From the NCBI GenBank assembly GCA_934457235.1, contig CAKSHT010000055.1, forward strand, positions 1 to 14,020: a DNA stretch of 14,020 bases. Direction: 5' to 3'. The notes beneath the pieces are model-generated. The model saw nothing but the letters and a program-made list of their open reading frames with translations, did no database searches and was not told the DNA's origin. Both the position numbers and the translations under genes were made by a program. Numbering within the stretch: the first letter of the stretch is position 1; each line of letters opens with the position of its first letter. Shown here one piece after another: positions 5,920 through 13,825 of the stretch. This DNA is from an uncultured Oscillospiraceae bacterium (GTDB taxonomy: Bacteria > Bacillota > Clostridia > Oscillospirales > Ruminococcaceae).

Positions 5920-7356
5920 TTAATCGCCGGAACTGTCGGGCTTAGCGCCGCCCTTCTTGCGGTTTATGAACAGCTTTACCGCCTGCACCGCCGACTTGAA
6001 GTTTATCGCGACGATGATAAGGAACACCACGGCGTTCAGCACATTCAGCAGCAGTCCCTCCTGCATTGTCATGACGAACACCGACATGACCGCAAGAAGC
6101 CCCAGGTTAAGGAACATCATCGGGAAATTCACGCTCATGTACAGGTACTTCCTGGTGTCGATAACGCGGAAAATGTACACCAGCACATAGCTTATCAGCG
6201 TAGCAAGCGCCGCGCCGAGAACTCCCATCGGGGAGTTGAGCAATATCAGATTCAGAAGCACGTTGCTTCCAGCGCCGATAACGCTGGAGATGAACGAGTG
6301 CGTTGTCTTGTTACAGGCCTCGTATATCGAGCTTAAGAAGTTATTGAAGCTCTGGAAAACCACCGCCGCCACCAGGAACGGTACATAGATATAAGCCCCG
6401 GCGAACTCCCTGCTTCCGAAGAACGGCATGATTATCGGCCGCAGCACCAGCAGTATGCCGGAAGCGGTGATGAACATGACCGTTTCTATCATGCTGAACA
6501 CGTTGGAATAGAACTGGCTTATCTTGCGGGAATTGCGCTCCGTGATGGCGGACATATGCCACGCCTGGGAGAATATCCCGACGACGATAGCCGCGAGGTT
6601 CGGGAACTTGAACGCGAACGAATACACGCCGTTCGCGGCGCTTCCGAAGAACGCAGTAACCATGAACGTATCCGATACGTTGATTATCCACCACATGACA
6701 GTGGTAGGCATCAGCGGGATACTGTAGCGTATCATTGACTTCGCAAGAACCGGGTCGTTTCCGAGAGGACGGTACTGCTTGTACAGCTTCGCCTTTATCG
6801 TCAGAAATACGATGGAAATGAGGTCCGCCAGCGACACAGACAGGATATACCCAACAACGCCGAGCTTGAAAACTCCGAGCAGCAGCAGGTTCAGAATTAT
6901 AACGGATATCGTGGTGAGGATACCGTCCACCGCAAACAGCTTGACATGCCCCCGCGCCCGGACGTATATCGCGCAGATACCCTTGACGCTTCCCGTGGCG
7001 ACGTACATGTATATCAGCCACTTGTACTGCGCCAGCATGTCGATGAATCCGATAAGCGGAACCGCCGCTGCGAACAGCACAAGTCCGATTATCGCGGTGT
7101 TCAGCCCTATCGAAAGGACATGCTTGCCATTGTTCGCCTTATCAAGCGCATAGCGAAGCACACCCTCGTTTATAGAGAGCGTTACCACAGATATCAGCAG
7201 CGACGAAGCGTTGATGATGTTGTTCACGTCACCGAACCCGTCCGCGCCAAGCATGCTTGTGTAGAATCTGAGCATGAAGTACACAAGTATCTTGGAACCG
7301 AACTGCCCGATCGCCAGAATTATGGTATTGCTTGCCAGCGTCTGGTATTTGTTCAT
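5920..7356 (-). CDS. oligosaccharide flippase family protein (Wzx/MATE-like)
   Basis: A 478-residue integral membrane protein with about 12-14 hydrophobic segments across its whole length. The N-terminus (TIILAIGQFGSKILVYFMLRFYTSMLG, residues 11-37) and the central block YSIPLMPTTVMWWIINVSDTFMVTAFFG (211-238) are typical of the polysaccharide biosynthesis and export family. These proteins flip lipid-linked glycans across the cytoplasmic membrane. No glycosyltransferases are nearby, so the substrate is unknown. The tail is basic and cytoplasmic (NRKKGGAKPDSSGD). It is the last gene of the rlmB operon, about 30 bases after tadA. The ribosome binding site is weak (GAAAG), suggesting modest translation. 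Confidence 0.9.
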   Translation of the reverse strand: MNKYQTLASNTIILAIGQFGSKILVYFMLRFYTSMLGADGFGDVNNIINASSLLISVVTLSINEGVLRYALDKANNGKHVLSIGLNTAIIGLVLFAAAVPLIGFIDMLAQYKWLIYMYVATGSVKGICAIYVRARGHVKLFAVDGILTTISVIILNLLLLGVFKLGVVGYILSVSLADLISIVFLTIKAKLYKQYRPLGNDPVLAKSMIRYSIPLMPTTVMWWIINVSDTFMVTAFFGSAANGVYSFAFKFPNLAAIVVGIFSQAWHMSAITERNSRKISQFYSNVFSMIETVMFITASGILLVLRPIIMPFFGSREFAGAYIYVPFLVAAVVFQSFNNFLSSIYEACNKTTHSFISSVIGAGSNVLLNLILLNSPMGVLGAALATLISYVLVYIFRVIDTRKYLYMSVNFPMMFLNLGLLAVMSVFVMTMQEGLLLNVLNAVVFLIIVAINFKSAVQAVKLFINRKKGGAKPDSSGD

Positions 7357-7386
7357 GTCATCGGTCTTTCATATTTTATTGCTCCG

Positions 7387-7848
7387 TCAGACGTCCCTGT
7401 CCCGAAGCTCCCTGAAAAATCTTGTCAGTATGTCGCCGCACTCCTGCATGAGTATGCGGCTGCGCACGAACGGAATGTGCGTAAACCGCTCCTCGAACAG
7501 ATTTACGACGGAGCTGCATGCGCCGTTCTTGTCATCGAACGCGCCGTAAACGACGCGCTTCAGCCGGGAATTCATGATAGCCCCGGCGCACATCGGGCAC
7601 GGCTCCAGCGTGACGTACAGCGTACACCCGGAGAGCCGCCAGCTCCCCAGAGTCTTTGCCGCCTGCTCGATCGCGAGAATTTCAGCATGCGCGGTCGGGG
7701 ACTGGAGCTGCTCGCGCAGGTTCCAGCCCTCGCCGATTATTTCACCCTCCGGTGAAACGACTATCGCCCCTACCGGTATCTCGCCCAACACATAGGCGCG
7801 TTCAGCAAGCGCCAGCGCCTTTGTCATATATTCCTCGTCCAGGGTCAT
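7387..7848 (-). CDS. tadA: tRNA-specific adenosine deaminase TadA
   Basis: TadA converts adenosine 34 to inosine in the anticodon of tRNA-Arg(ACG). The 153-residue protein has the zinc-binding cytidine-deaminase signature. H54-A-E56 provides the histidine ligand and the catalytic glutamate, and PCPMC provides C84 and C87. The GEIPVGA segment (22-28) and substrate-site N43 in GWN are also conserved. The length is normal for TadA. The start at 7848 was chosen because the ATG overlaps the stop of the upstream gene (ATGA) and because the reading starts with the usual short TLDEEYMTKAL helix. The 4-base overlap implies translational coupling to the large membrane protein. Confidence 0.95.
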   Translation of the reverse strand: MTLDEEYMTKALALAERAYVLGEIPVGAIVVSPEGEIIGEGWNLREQLQSPTAHAEILAIEQAAKTLGSWRLSGCTLYVTLEPCPMCAGAIMNSRLKRVVYGAFDDKNGACSSVVNLFEERFTHIPFVRSRILMQECGDILTRFFRELRDRDV

Positions 7849-10800
7849 ATGCGCTTGAAACTCATGACAAGCGCGGTCAGCACGAGCCACGCAGCGTTAT
7901 ATGCGGCTATCCAGAAGCCGTCGAACGGAGTGAAATTCTTGAATGCCGCGAAGATGAACGCCAGGAGTACGCCAAGCGCTACGCCGGCTATCTCCATTAT
8001 GCAGCCCATTCTTATACGCTCCCTGAGAGCCTTCGCGCAGTTGATGGAGGAAGCGAGCGATGAGAAAGTACCGTCGCAGGATACCGCGGCGCTGCCCTTT
8101 CCGGCGTATTTCGTGTGCTCGTCGAACAGGTCGTGGATTTCCGCCGGGAGTATCCGCACGTCGTCAGCATAGATATCGAAAAGCTCGGACACAACGCCCT
8201 CGCTGAGTATGCCGTCAACAGTCTTGATAACAAGGCTCACGCCGTTTCTGGAGAGCTTGTGCACCTGCTCGCGCACCTGCGGATTTGCAGACAGCGTAAC
8301 GAAGAAAAGCATGCACACCTCGCCGGCTACCGCCAGGTAAACCACCTCGTCGTGGTTCTTGTTGAGGGCGCTCTCTTTCTTTGCGTCCGGGACTACTATC
8401 CCGTGGGACTTCATGTGATCCCTGCTGCCGAGGAGTATCCTGCGGCTGCCGACCCAGCCGGAAACGCCAAGTCCGCTCTCGTATACGCAGTTGGACACCT
8501 TTTTCAGCAGCGCGGGCTTGTAGTTGAGCATGTTGAACAGCGGATCCGCCAGGATACTGTCGGAGCTTACCGCAAGGCTCGCGGCGTAGATTATAGCCTC
8601 GTCGATGGTGACGTGCTGCGCGCCATTAGCACCGTTCTTGTTGTAATCCCAGATATTGCGGATAGAAACAGAGCCTGCGGGGAACAGCGTCTTTGCCTCC
8701 ACCAGCACGGAATTCACCGCGCTGAAATCCTCTACGGCGCTGTAGCCCAGAATAGCCGCCCGGCGCTGTCCGTTCTTCCTGGAGGCGCTGAGCATAGGGA
8801 GCATAACGACGAGCGCCCCGGTGAATGTCGCGCCGATACACAGAACGGCGGAGAACACAGTCGCCGCAAACGACCACTGATTCATTATGCTTCCGGAATT
8901 GCCGGCGCTGGTGCTGAAAAATCCTATCGCTCCGCCGACAACGGAAAGTCCGAGGATTATCGGAGTCATGACTCTTGAAATACGGTCCGAGATATCCTCG
9001 CAGTAGGTGGAAATTATGAAATCGCACAGCATCTCGGTCTTGCGCATGGAAGCGACTACCGGGAATCCGCGCACTGCGCCGCGGGAGAGCTGTTCAGCGT
9101 CCTCGCCGTCGGTGCACTCGACGAAATATTTCTCCATATCCCCGGAGATGAACCGGAAATTGTTCTTCGCCGCCCGCACGGTGCACAGCTTTGACACCGT
9201 ATTGAAACACAGCGCCAGCATGGATACCATCAGATACACGAACGACTGCTTCATCATCAGATAATTCGGCTCGGCAAGATATACTATTATGCTTGCAAGC
9301 GCGCCGATATGCGCGAATCCGCACAGCGTGTCGCCGTCCGGCTTCTTTTTCAGCAGGCGCGTAAATCCGTTGGTGATTACACTGGAGCACGCCGCGAAGC
9401 TCAGAATGCCTATCGTCAGCTCGGTGTACAGGAACACCTCGAAATTCGTGGAGAGCTGAGAGAGTATCGGCACTCCGTTTATCTTGAACGTGAAGAACGC
9501 CGTTGCGATTATCGCCGCAGCGGTCAGCAGACCGAGTATCACCAGACGTCCCGTCAGACCCTTTCCGGCGCGCTCAAGGCGCTCGGTTATTACGTTCTCG
9601 TCGTCCAGGTCGATTACCTCGTCCTCGTCCTCCTCGTCATCCTCTTCCTCGTCCTGCTCCTCCTGCTCGTCGTCGATATCCTCAAGCATGAAGCTTGAGA
9701 TACGGCGCTTCTTACGGGCTGCGAGGGCTTCCGCCTCCCGCACCGCAGCGACCGGGTCGGTCTTGGGAAGAATGCTGGTGTCTATCACCTTGTTATCGTA
9801 ATCAATATTGAGCGCGCGGGGCGGCAGCGTCTTGTCGGAGAGATCCGTCAGAGTTACGGTGCGCTCCTCCGCAAGGTTCTTTTCACGCTGCTCTTTCAGC
9901 TTCTCGTTGAGGGAAGCTATCAGCGCGTCGCTGCTACGGCGCTCCTTTTCGGAAACGTCCTGCTTTTTCTGGGCGCCCGGAGTGAACAGGATATCGTCGG
10001 CGCTGGAGTGCGGCTTCTTGCGCGATGTCACGGGAGAATACTCCTTGACGCGCTCCGCTTCCCCGCCGGACATCTTCTTCAGATCGTTGCCGGACACAGC
10101 CAGCGTGTCGCCTATCTCCTGCGGCACAGAGCCGCTCTTCAGCTCGTCCACCGCCTTTTCACGGGATTCCATCGGGTTGAGGGAGTCCACAAGGTCGTCC
10201 GGCTCCTCGGCGGCGCGGTCGGCTGCCAGGAGCGCCTTGTTTATCTCCTCAATACGCTTCAGCTTGCGGAGCTTCTGGGTTTCCGTCGTCACAAGGTCGC
10301 TGCGGGTATGGAACACGATATCGTCATCAGCTCCCGACACCGCCGGCTTCACGAACGGCTGCACATGCTCGCTCTGCGGCTGCACGTACTCCTTTACGTC
10401 CTCCTCCGGCTCTGCGAACAGCTTCGCAGCTTCCATCGGCGACGAAAGCTCTGCGGTGTATCCGGAGTGCTCCGGCTCCTGCGGCTCCTCGCTCTTCACC
10501 GAGAACTGCATGGTTTTCTCTTCCTCGGCTCGGCGCGCTTCAAGTCTGCGCTGCTCCTCGCGCTCCTGCTCAAGGCGCTTTTCCTCAAGCTCGCGCTGCT
10601 TTTTCTGCTCCGCTTCAAAGCGCTTCTGCTCTGCACGCTCGGCGCGCTCGGCTTCTCGGCGCTCCTTTTCCTCGCGGGCGGCGCGGCGCTTCTCATCGTC
10701 CTCGGACTTTTTCCTGAGCTGCTCCGCACGGCGCTTTTCGTTCGCTTCCGCTGCGCGTCGGATATTCTCCGCGCGTTCGTGGGCGGCTTCCTCCTCAGTC

Positions 10801-10988
10801 TGCTCCAGCTCCTCACGCTCGCTTTCGGACATGCGTGTGCGCGCGCCGCTGCTGCGCATCAGCTGGTCAAGCTCACTGCCGCCGATTATCTCGGTGACGC
10901 TCTCCGTATGCTGTTCGCCGTGCCCGGAGGAACTGCGCTTTTTGTCTATTTCCGCAAGAATATCGTCAATGCTGTACTTATCAGACAT
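7845..10988 (-). CDS. large membrane protein with degenerate P-type ATPase domain
   Basis: This 1047-residue protein is not a family I recognise by name. Residues 56-158 are a long E/R/K/A-rich segment predicted to be a coiled coil or single alpha helix. Residues 160-435 are polar and disordered-looking. Residues 436-466 are almost all Asp/Glu. Then come hydrophobic helices near 480-500, 515-540, 558-575 and 580-600, a soluble loop at 601-672, helices at 673-693 and 706-732, a soluble domain at 735-990, and helices at 995-1015 and 1023-1043. This is the layout of a P1B ATPase. The catalytic motifs are lost: the DKTGT site aligns with EAKTLFP (764-770), TGD with TVD (923-925), and GDGxND with SCDGTFS (970-976). 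GLGVSGWVGSRRILLGS matches an N-domain. The N-terminus has SIDDILAEID. The start at ATG 10988 follows GAGGAG; an adjacent TTG is less likely. Confidence 0.85.
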   Translation of the reverse strand: MSDKYSIDDILAEIDKKRSSSGHGEQHTESVTEIIGGSELDQLMRSSGARTRMSESEREELEQTEEEAAHERAENIRRAAEANEKRRAEQLRKKSEDDEKRRAAREEKERREAERAERAEQKRFEAEQKKQRELEEKRLEQEREEQRRLEARRAEEEKTMQFSVKSEEPQEPEHSGYTAELSSPMEAAKLFAEPEEDVKEYVQPQSEHVQPFVKPAVSGADDDIVFHTRSDLVTTETQKLRKLKRIEEINKALLAADRAAEEPDDLVDSLNPMESREKAVDELKSGSVPQEIGDTLAVSGNDLKKMSGGEAERVKEYSPVTSRKKPHSSADDILFTPGAQKKQDVSEKERRSSDALIASLNEKLKEQREKNLAEERTVTLTDLSDKTLPPRALNIDYDNKVIDTSILPKTDPVAAVREAEALAARKKRRISSFMLEDIDDEQEEQDEEEDDEEDEDEVIDLDDENVITERLERAGKGLTGRLVILGLLTAAAIIATAFFTFKINGVPILSQLSTNFEVFLYTELTIGILSFAACSSVITNGFTRLLKKKPDGDTLCGFAHIGALASIIVYLAEPNYLMMKQSFVYLMVSMLALCFNTVSKLCTVRAAKNNFRFISGDMEKYFVECTDGEDAEQLSRGAVRGFPVVASMRKTEMLCDFIISTYCEDISDRISRVMTPIILGLSVVGGAIGFFSTSAGNSGSIMNQWSFAATVFSAVLCIGATFTGALVVMLPMLSASRKNGQRRAAILGYSAVEDFSAVNSVLVEAKTLFPAGSVSIRNIWDYNKNGANGAQHVTIDEAIIYAASLAVSSDSILADPLFNMLNYKPALLKKVSNCVYESGLGVSGWVGSRRILLGSRDHMKSHGIVVPDAKKESALNKNHDEVVYLAVAGEVCMLFFVTLSANPQVREQVHKLSRNGVSLVIKTVDGILSEGVVSELFDIYADDVRILPAEIHDLFDEHTKYAGKGSAAVSCDGTFSSLASSINCAKALRERIRMGCIMEIAGVALGVLLAFIFAAFKNFTPFDGFWIAAYNAAWLVLTALVMSFKRI

Positions 10989-11019
10989 CAATATCTCTCC
11001 TCTAATTCTGACCGCCGGT

Positions 11020-11751
11020 TCAGCCGCGGTGCTTTACGACCTCATACATGAGTATTCCGGCTGAAACCGAGGCGTTCAGTGAATTGACCTTTCCAAACAT
11101 CGGCAGGGACAGCGTCATGTCGCAGTTCTCGCGGACGAGCCTGCCAAGCCCGAAGCCCTCGCTGCCGATCACCAGTGCCACCGCACCGGACAGATCAGCC
11201 TTATCAAAGGGAGTTCCGTCTGCCTCCATGCCATATACCCACACGCCGTTCTCTTTCAGTCGCTTGATCGTATCCACGAGGTTTGGCACCCGCGCTACCT
11301 TCAGCCACGCCGCCGCACCAGCGGAGGTCTTGAACACCGTTGCGTTGAGGGACGCGCTGCGCCTTTTCGGGATTATCAGCCCGTCGGCGCCCGCCGCCTC
11401 TGCAGTACGGATTATCGCGCCGAGGTTATGCGGATCCTCTATTTCATCTGCGATGATTATGAACGGGGGTTTGCCCTTTTCCTGCGCCGCCGCGAGGATA
11501 TCCTCCACGGTGGAATAGGATGCGGACGCGATCTCCGCTGCGGTACCGCCGTGCTTCGGAGTGCCGCACATCGCTGTCAGCCGTTCATCGCTGACCTCCT
11601 TGACAACGGCGCCATTCTTCTTCGCAAGCGCCATTATCTTACCGAGGGAGGCGCCCTTCTGGACGTAAACCGTGTCGATCTCCCTGTCGGAATTCAGCGT
11701 TTCCGTTACGGCGTTCCTGCCGTATATTAAACTGCTTTCCTGATTTTCCAT
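11020..11751 (-). CDS. rlmB: 23S rRNA (guanosine-2'-O)-methyltransferase RlmB (SpoU/TrmH family)
   Basis: The 243-residue enzyme methylates the 2'-hydroxyl of a conserved guanosine in 23S rRNA with S-adenosylmethionine. An N-terminal substrate-binding domain starts at IYGRNAVTETL (residues 9-19). The SPOUT knot motifs follow: motif 1 DPHNLGAIIRTAEA with N109 and R115, motif 2 VIGSEGFGL with E198, and motif 3 LPMFGKVNSLNASVSAGI with N223 to N226. Length is normal. The start at 11751 is supported by AAAGGAA upstream; the frame runs on for 28 residues of poor sequence that cover the promoter. It is the first gene of the operon. The paralogue TrmH-type tRNA methylase is a less likely identity. 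Confidence 0.92.
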   Translation of the reverse strand: MENQESSLIYGRNAVTETLNSDREIDTVYVQKGASLGKIMALAKKNGAVVKEVSDERLTAMCGTPKHGGTAAEIASASYSTVEDILAAAQEKGKPPFIIIADEIEDPHNLGAIIRTAEAAGADGLIIPKRRSASLNATVFKTSAGAAAWLKVARVPNLVDTIKRLKENGVWVYGMEADGTPFDKADLSGAVALVIGSEGFGLGRLVRENCDMTLSLPMFGKVNSLNASVSAGILMYEVVKHRG

Positions 11752-11811
11752 AGTAATTCCTTTATATAAATAATAGTATACAGTAAAACTGCGCATTGAT
11801 ATACAATTTAC

Positions 11812-11840
11812 ATTATACCATAAAATCTGCTTCAATGCAA
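11812..11840 (-). promoter_or_regulatory. promoter of the rlmB operon (extended -10)
   Basis: On the minus strand TATAAT (11817-11812) is preceded by TGG, forming an extended -10. A weak -35, TTGCAT (11840-11835), is 17 bp upstream. It is the only good promoter for the four-gene operon, with a leader of about 55 bases. Confidence 0.75.
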
Positions 11841-11874
11841 GCCGGGAAAATGCGTTTTAAGTGAAAATTTGGTT

Positions 11875-11935
11875 ACAGAACGCCATTATTCGGCATTCTG
11901 TGCGGCTGACGCGGCGGACGTTCCGTCCGCGCCGC
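11875..11935. repeat. two tandem hairpins upstream of rlmB
   Basis: Hairpin one pairs ACAGAACGCC (11875-11884) with GGCATTCTGT (11892-11901), one mismatch. Hairpin two pairs GCGGCGGAC (11911-11919) with GTCCGCGCCGC (11925-11935), with a bulge. They lie between the gldA terminator and the rlmB promoter. They may be extra terminators or dispersed repeats; no function can be assigned. Confidence 0.45.
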
Positions 11936-11938
11936 AAA

Positions 11939-11975
11939 AATAAAGCCCCTGAAATTATATTTCAAGGGCTTTATT
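11939..11975 (-). terminator. terminator of gldA
   Basis: A long stem, AATAAAGCCC with GGGCTTTATT, is extended by TGAAA/TTTCA with one mismatch and ends on the minus strand in TTTATTTTTG. It lies about 15 bases past the gldA stop. Confidence 0.85.
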
Positions 11976-11990
11976 GTTAATAATTAAGAT

Positions 11991-13088
11991 TTACTTTCCG
12001 AGAGCGATCTTACCCATAGCGTCCGCCTGCATGATCGCGTCATACAGCTCGACGGGCTGGACGTCGCCGGCGAGGTTGTGGATAGTTTCACCGGGGATAC
12101 AAGCGTTCTCGGAAATGGTCTTAACCTGCTCCGGAGTGGTAACGCCGATTTCCTCGAGAGTTACCGGAAGTCCTACCTCAAGGCAGAAATCCTGAACCTC
12201 CTTGAATTCTTCCTTGGGGGCGCCCTCTAGTACGAGCTGAACAAGCGTGCCGAGTGCGACGCAGCAGCCGTGGTCTGCGTGCTTTATTCCGAGGGAGGTA
12301 ACGCCGTTGTAGAACGAGTGAGCAGCCGCACAGTTCACGTTATCCGCACCGACGCCCGAAAGGTAAACGTTAGCCTCAACGATATTTTCAAGCGCTGGAG
12401 TAACTGCGTGTACCTTGCAGGCCTCAATCGCCTGCTTGCCGTATTCACGGAGCGTATCGTAGCAAAGACGTGCAAGCGCCTGTCCTGCTCTTGTGATACC
12501 CGTGCCCTCAAGGCTCGCGGATTCCGTGCGTATCGAAGCGCGTCCCTCGAAGTAGGTGCCGAGAGCGTCGCCCATTCCCGCGACCAGGAACTTTACCGGG
12601 GCGTTAGCGATGACTGTGGTATCCACCATTACCGCGTCTGGGTTTGTGGGATAGAACAAGTACTTATCGAAACTGTGATCGTCGTTGTAAATTACGGAAA
12701 GTCCCGTGCAGGGAGCGTCGGTAGCGGCTACTGTCGGCACGATGACGATATGCTTTCCTGTGTAATACGCGGTCGCCTTTGCGGTATCTACTGCGCTTCC
12801 GCCTCCGACTGCGACAACGGCGTCGATGTTGTCGGCTTCAACGATGGCTTTCATCTTGTTGATCTCGCCGTTGCTTGAAATACCGCCGAAAACTTCGTAA
12901 CGTCTGTAATCGTCAAGGTCGCCGAAGCTCTTTTCTATCTTGTCATGACAGGCTTTGTAGCCACTGTTTGAACATACAAACAGCCAGCGCTTGCCCATGT
13001 AGCCCATTTCCTCGTGGAATTTCAGCAGGGCATCTCTGCCCTGTACGTATTTGAGCGGTTCACGCATCGCTCTGAGTCTTCCCATCAT
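11991..13088 (-). CDS. gldA: glycerol dehydrogenase (iron-containing alcohol dehydrogenase family)
   Basis: This 365-residue enzyme oxidises glycerol to dihydroxyacetone with NAD+, or runs in reverse on related diols and ketones. The N-terminal NAD domain has GGGSAVDTAKA (95-105) and PTVAATDAPCTGLSVIY (118-134), which is close to GldA. The metal ligands are D174 in GMGDALGTYFE, H257 in AAAHSFYNG and H273 in KHADHG, with the spacing known for GldA. The length matches the family. It stands alone with its own promoter and terminator, with no kinase gene beside it. The ATG at 13088 is 10 bases after AGGAGG; a GTG two codons upstream (13094) is only 4 bases away and less likely. Family placement is firm, physiological substrate is inferred. 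Confidence 0.92.
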   Translation of the reverse strand: MMGRLRAMREPLKYVQGRDALLKFHEEMGYMGKRWLFVCSNSGYKACHDKIEKSFGDLDDYRRYEVFGGISSNGEINKMKAIVEADNIDAVVAVGGGSAVDTAKATAYYTGKHIVIVPTVAATDAPCTGLSVIYNDDHSFDKYLFYPTNPDAVMVDTTVIANAPVKFLVAGMGDALGTYFEGRASIRTESASLEGTGITRAGQALARLCYDTLREYGKQAIEACKVHAVTPALENIVEANVYLSGVGADNVNCAAAHSFYNGVTSLGIKHADHGCCVALGTLVQLVLEGAPKEEFKEVQDFCLEVGLPVTLEEIGVTTPEQVKTISENACIPGETIHNLAGDVQPVELYDAIMQADAMGKIALGK

Positions 13089-13150
13089 AGTCACAGTACC
13101 TCCTGTTTGTTATTCCTTCTCCGGATTTTCCGAAGACGATCTTTGGTTTA

Positions 13151-13179
13151 TTTATAACACCTTTTCGGTCGATTGTCAA
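13151..13179 (-). promoter_or_regulatory. promoter of gldA
   Basis: On the minus strand TTGACA (13179-13174), a 17-bp spacer and TATAAA (13156-13151), about 60 bases ahead of the gene. It is near consensus, suggesting strong expression. Positions 13180-13326 show no gene. Confidence 0.82.
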
Positions 13180-13326
13180 GTGGAATCTGCCAAATCAGTA
13201 TGCTTTTTCGGAATATCTTTTATGAATAATGACATATAGCGAAACAGTAAATGTGATTCTAACATTTTGCTTTGATATTAAGCTTCTTTCATAACTTCAA
13301 ATATTTAATCCATATCCCCTTAGCCT

Positions 13327-13510
13327 TTATAGGTTTTCTTTTTTACGCCGCTCCATTTCCACAGGAGCTTTTTCACGCAATTCAGGCTTGTCAAATATTT
13401 CATAAAAATATTTTTCTATTGCTGGGTTCAATATGCCTGCTCCTGTTTCCAGCGCCAGCTTTACTGACTGCTCCTTGTAACTCCTGTCGTATTTCTTTGC
13501 TTCTGGACAT
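13327..13510 (-). pseudogene. frameshifted transposase remnant
   Basis: On the minus strand an ATG at 13510, preceded by GTGAAGGAT, opens with MSRSK. One extra base then shifts the frame. The next frame reads KYDRSYKEQSVKLALETG, which looks like the N-terminal helix-turn-helix start of an IS3-type OrfA transposase. The homology stops there. The frame continues with KYFYEIFDKPELREKAPVEMERRKKEN and ends at TAA 13327, a segment that does not continue the helix-turn-helix and may come from another gene. The remnant is about 60 codons long, much shorter than any OrfA. It is a decayed, probably chimeric relic. The identification is by motif only. Confidence 0.5.
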
Positions 13511-13825
13511 ATCCTTCACCATGAACAACACTCAGGAGACCGTCACATTTGAAGAAATTCGTGAGTTTGAGCAGCTTTCAGATGAAACACAAGAACCGCT
13601 CCCAGACGAATCTGAAAGCGGTTCTTGTAATATCGAGTTTGGCTCACCCGACTTGTCAACATCCCCAAAAATTACAACTATATTTAAGGTAATAAATAAT
13701 GTCCTAGTGTTTAGATAATAGAGAATGGTGACGGTATATGTCGCCCCTTCTTGCTTATATTAAATATCCTTAAAGCCTTTATCCATGCGGTTTTATGGGG
13801 TATATAAATGGCAAAATGTAAATAG
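13511..13825. other. gene-poor stretch with one long hairpin
   Basis: No convincing gene is seen. A plus-strand frame at 13519-13718 (start MNNTQETVTFEEI, acidic) has no ribosome binding site and no recognised family. Within it lies a hairpin: CAAGAACCGCT (13590-13600) pairs perfectly with AGCGGTTCTTG (13617-13627), and an inner CAGA/TCTG pair closes a CGAA loop. No T run follows on either strand, so a terminator role is doubtful. Confidence 0.5.

Noticed and set aside
6946..7755. 269-codon plus-strand frame opposite the flippase and tadA
   Set aside because: It spans two real minus-strand genes and has no family signature.
9808..11064. Long open frames on the plus strand opposite the large membrane protein gene (also 10008-11051)
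   Set aside because: They are mirror frames of a high-GC, charge-rich gene; they are serine- or arginine/leucine-rich, have no ribosome binding site and no recognisable domain.
13519..13718. Acidic plus-strand frame starting MNNTQETVTFEEI
   Set aside because: No ribosome binding site, no known family, and it contains the 11-bp hairpin; described only as part of the gene-poor stretch.
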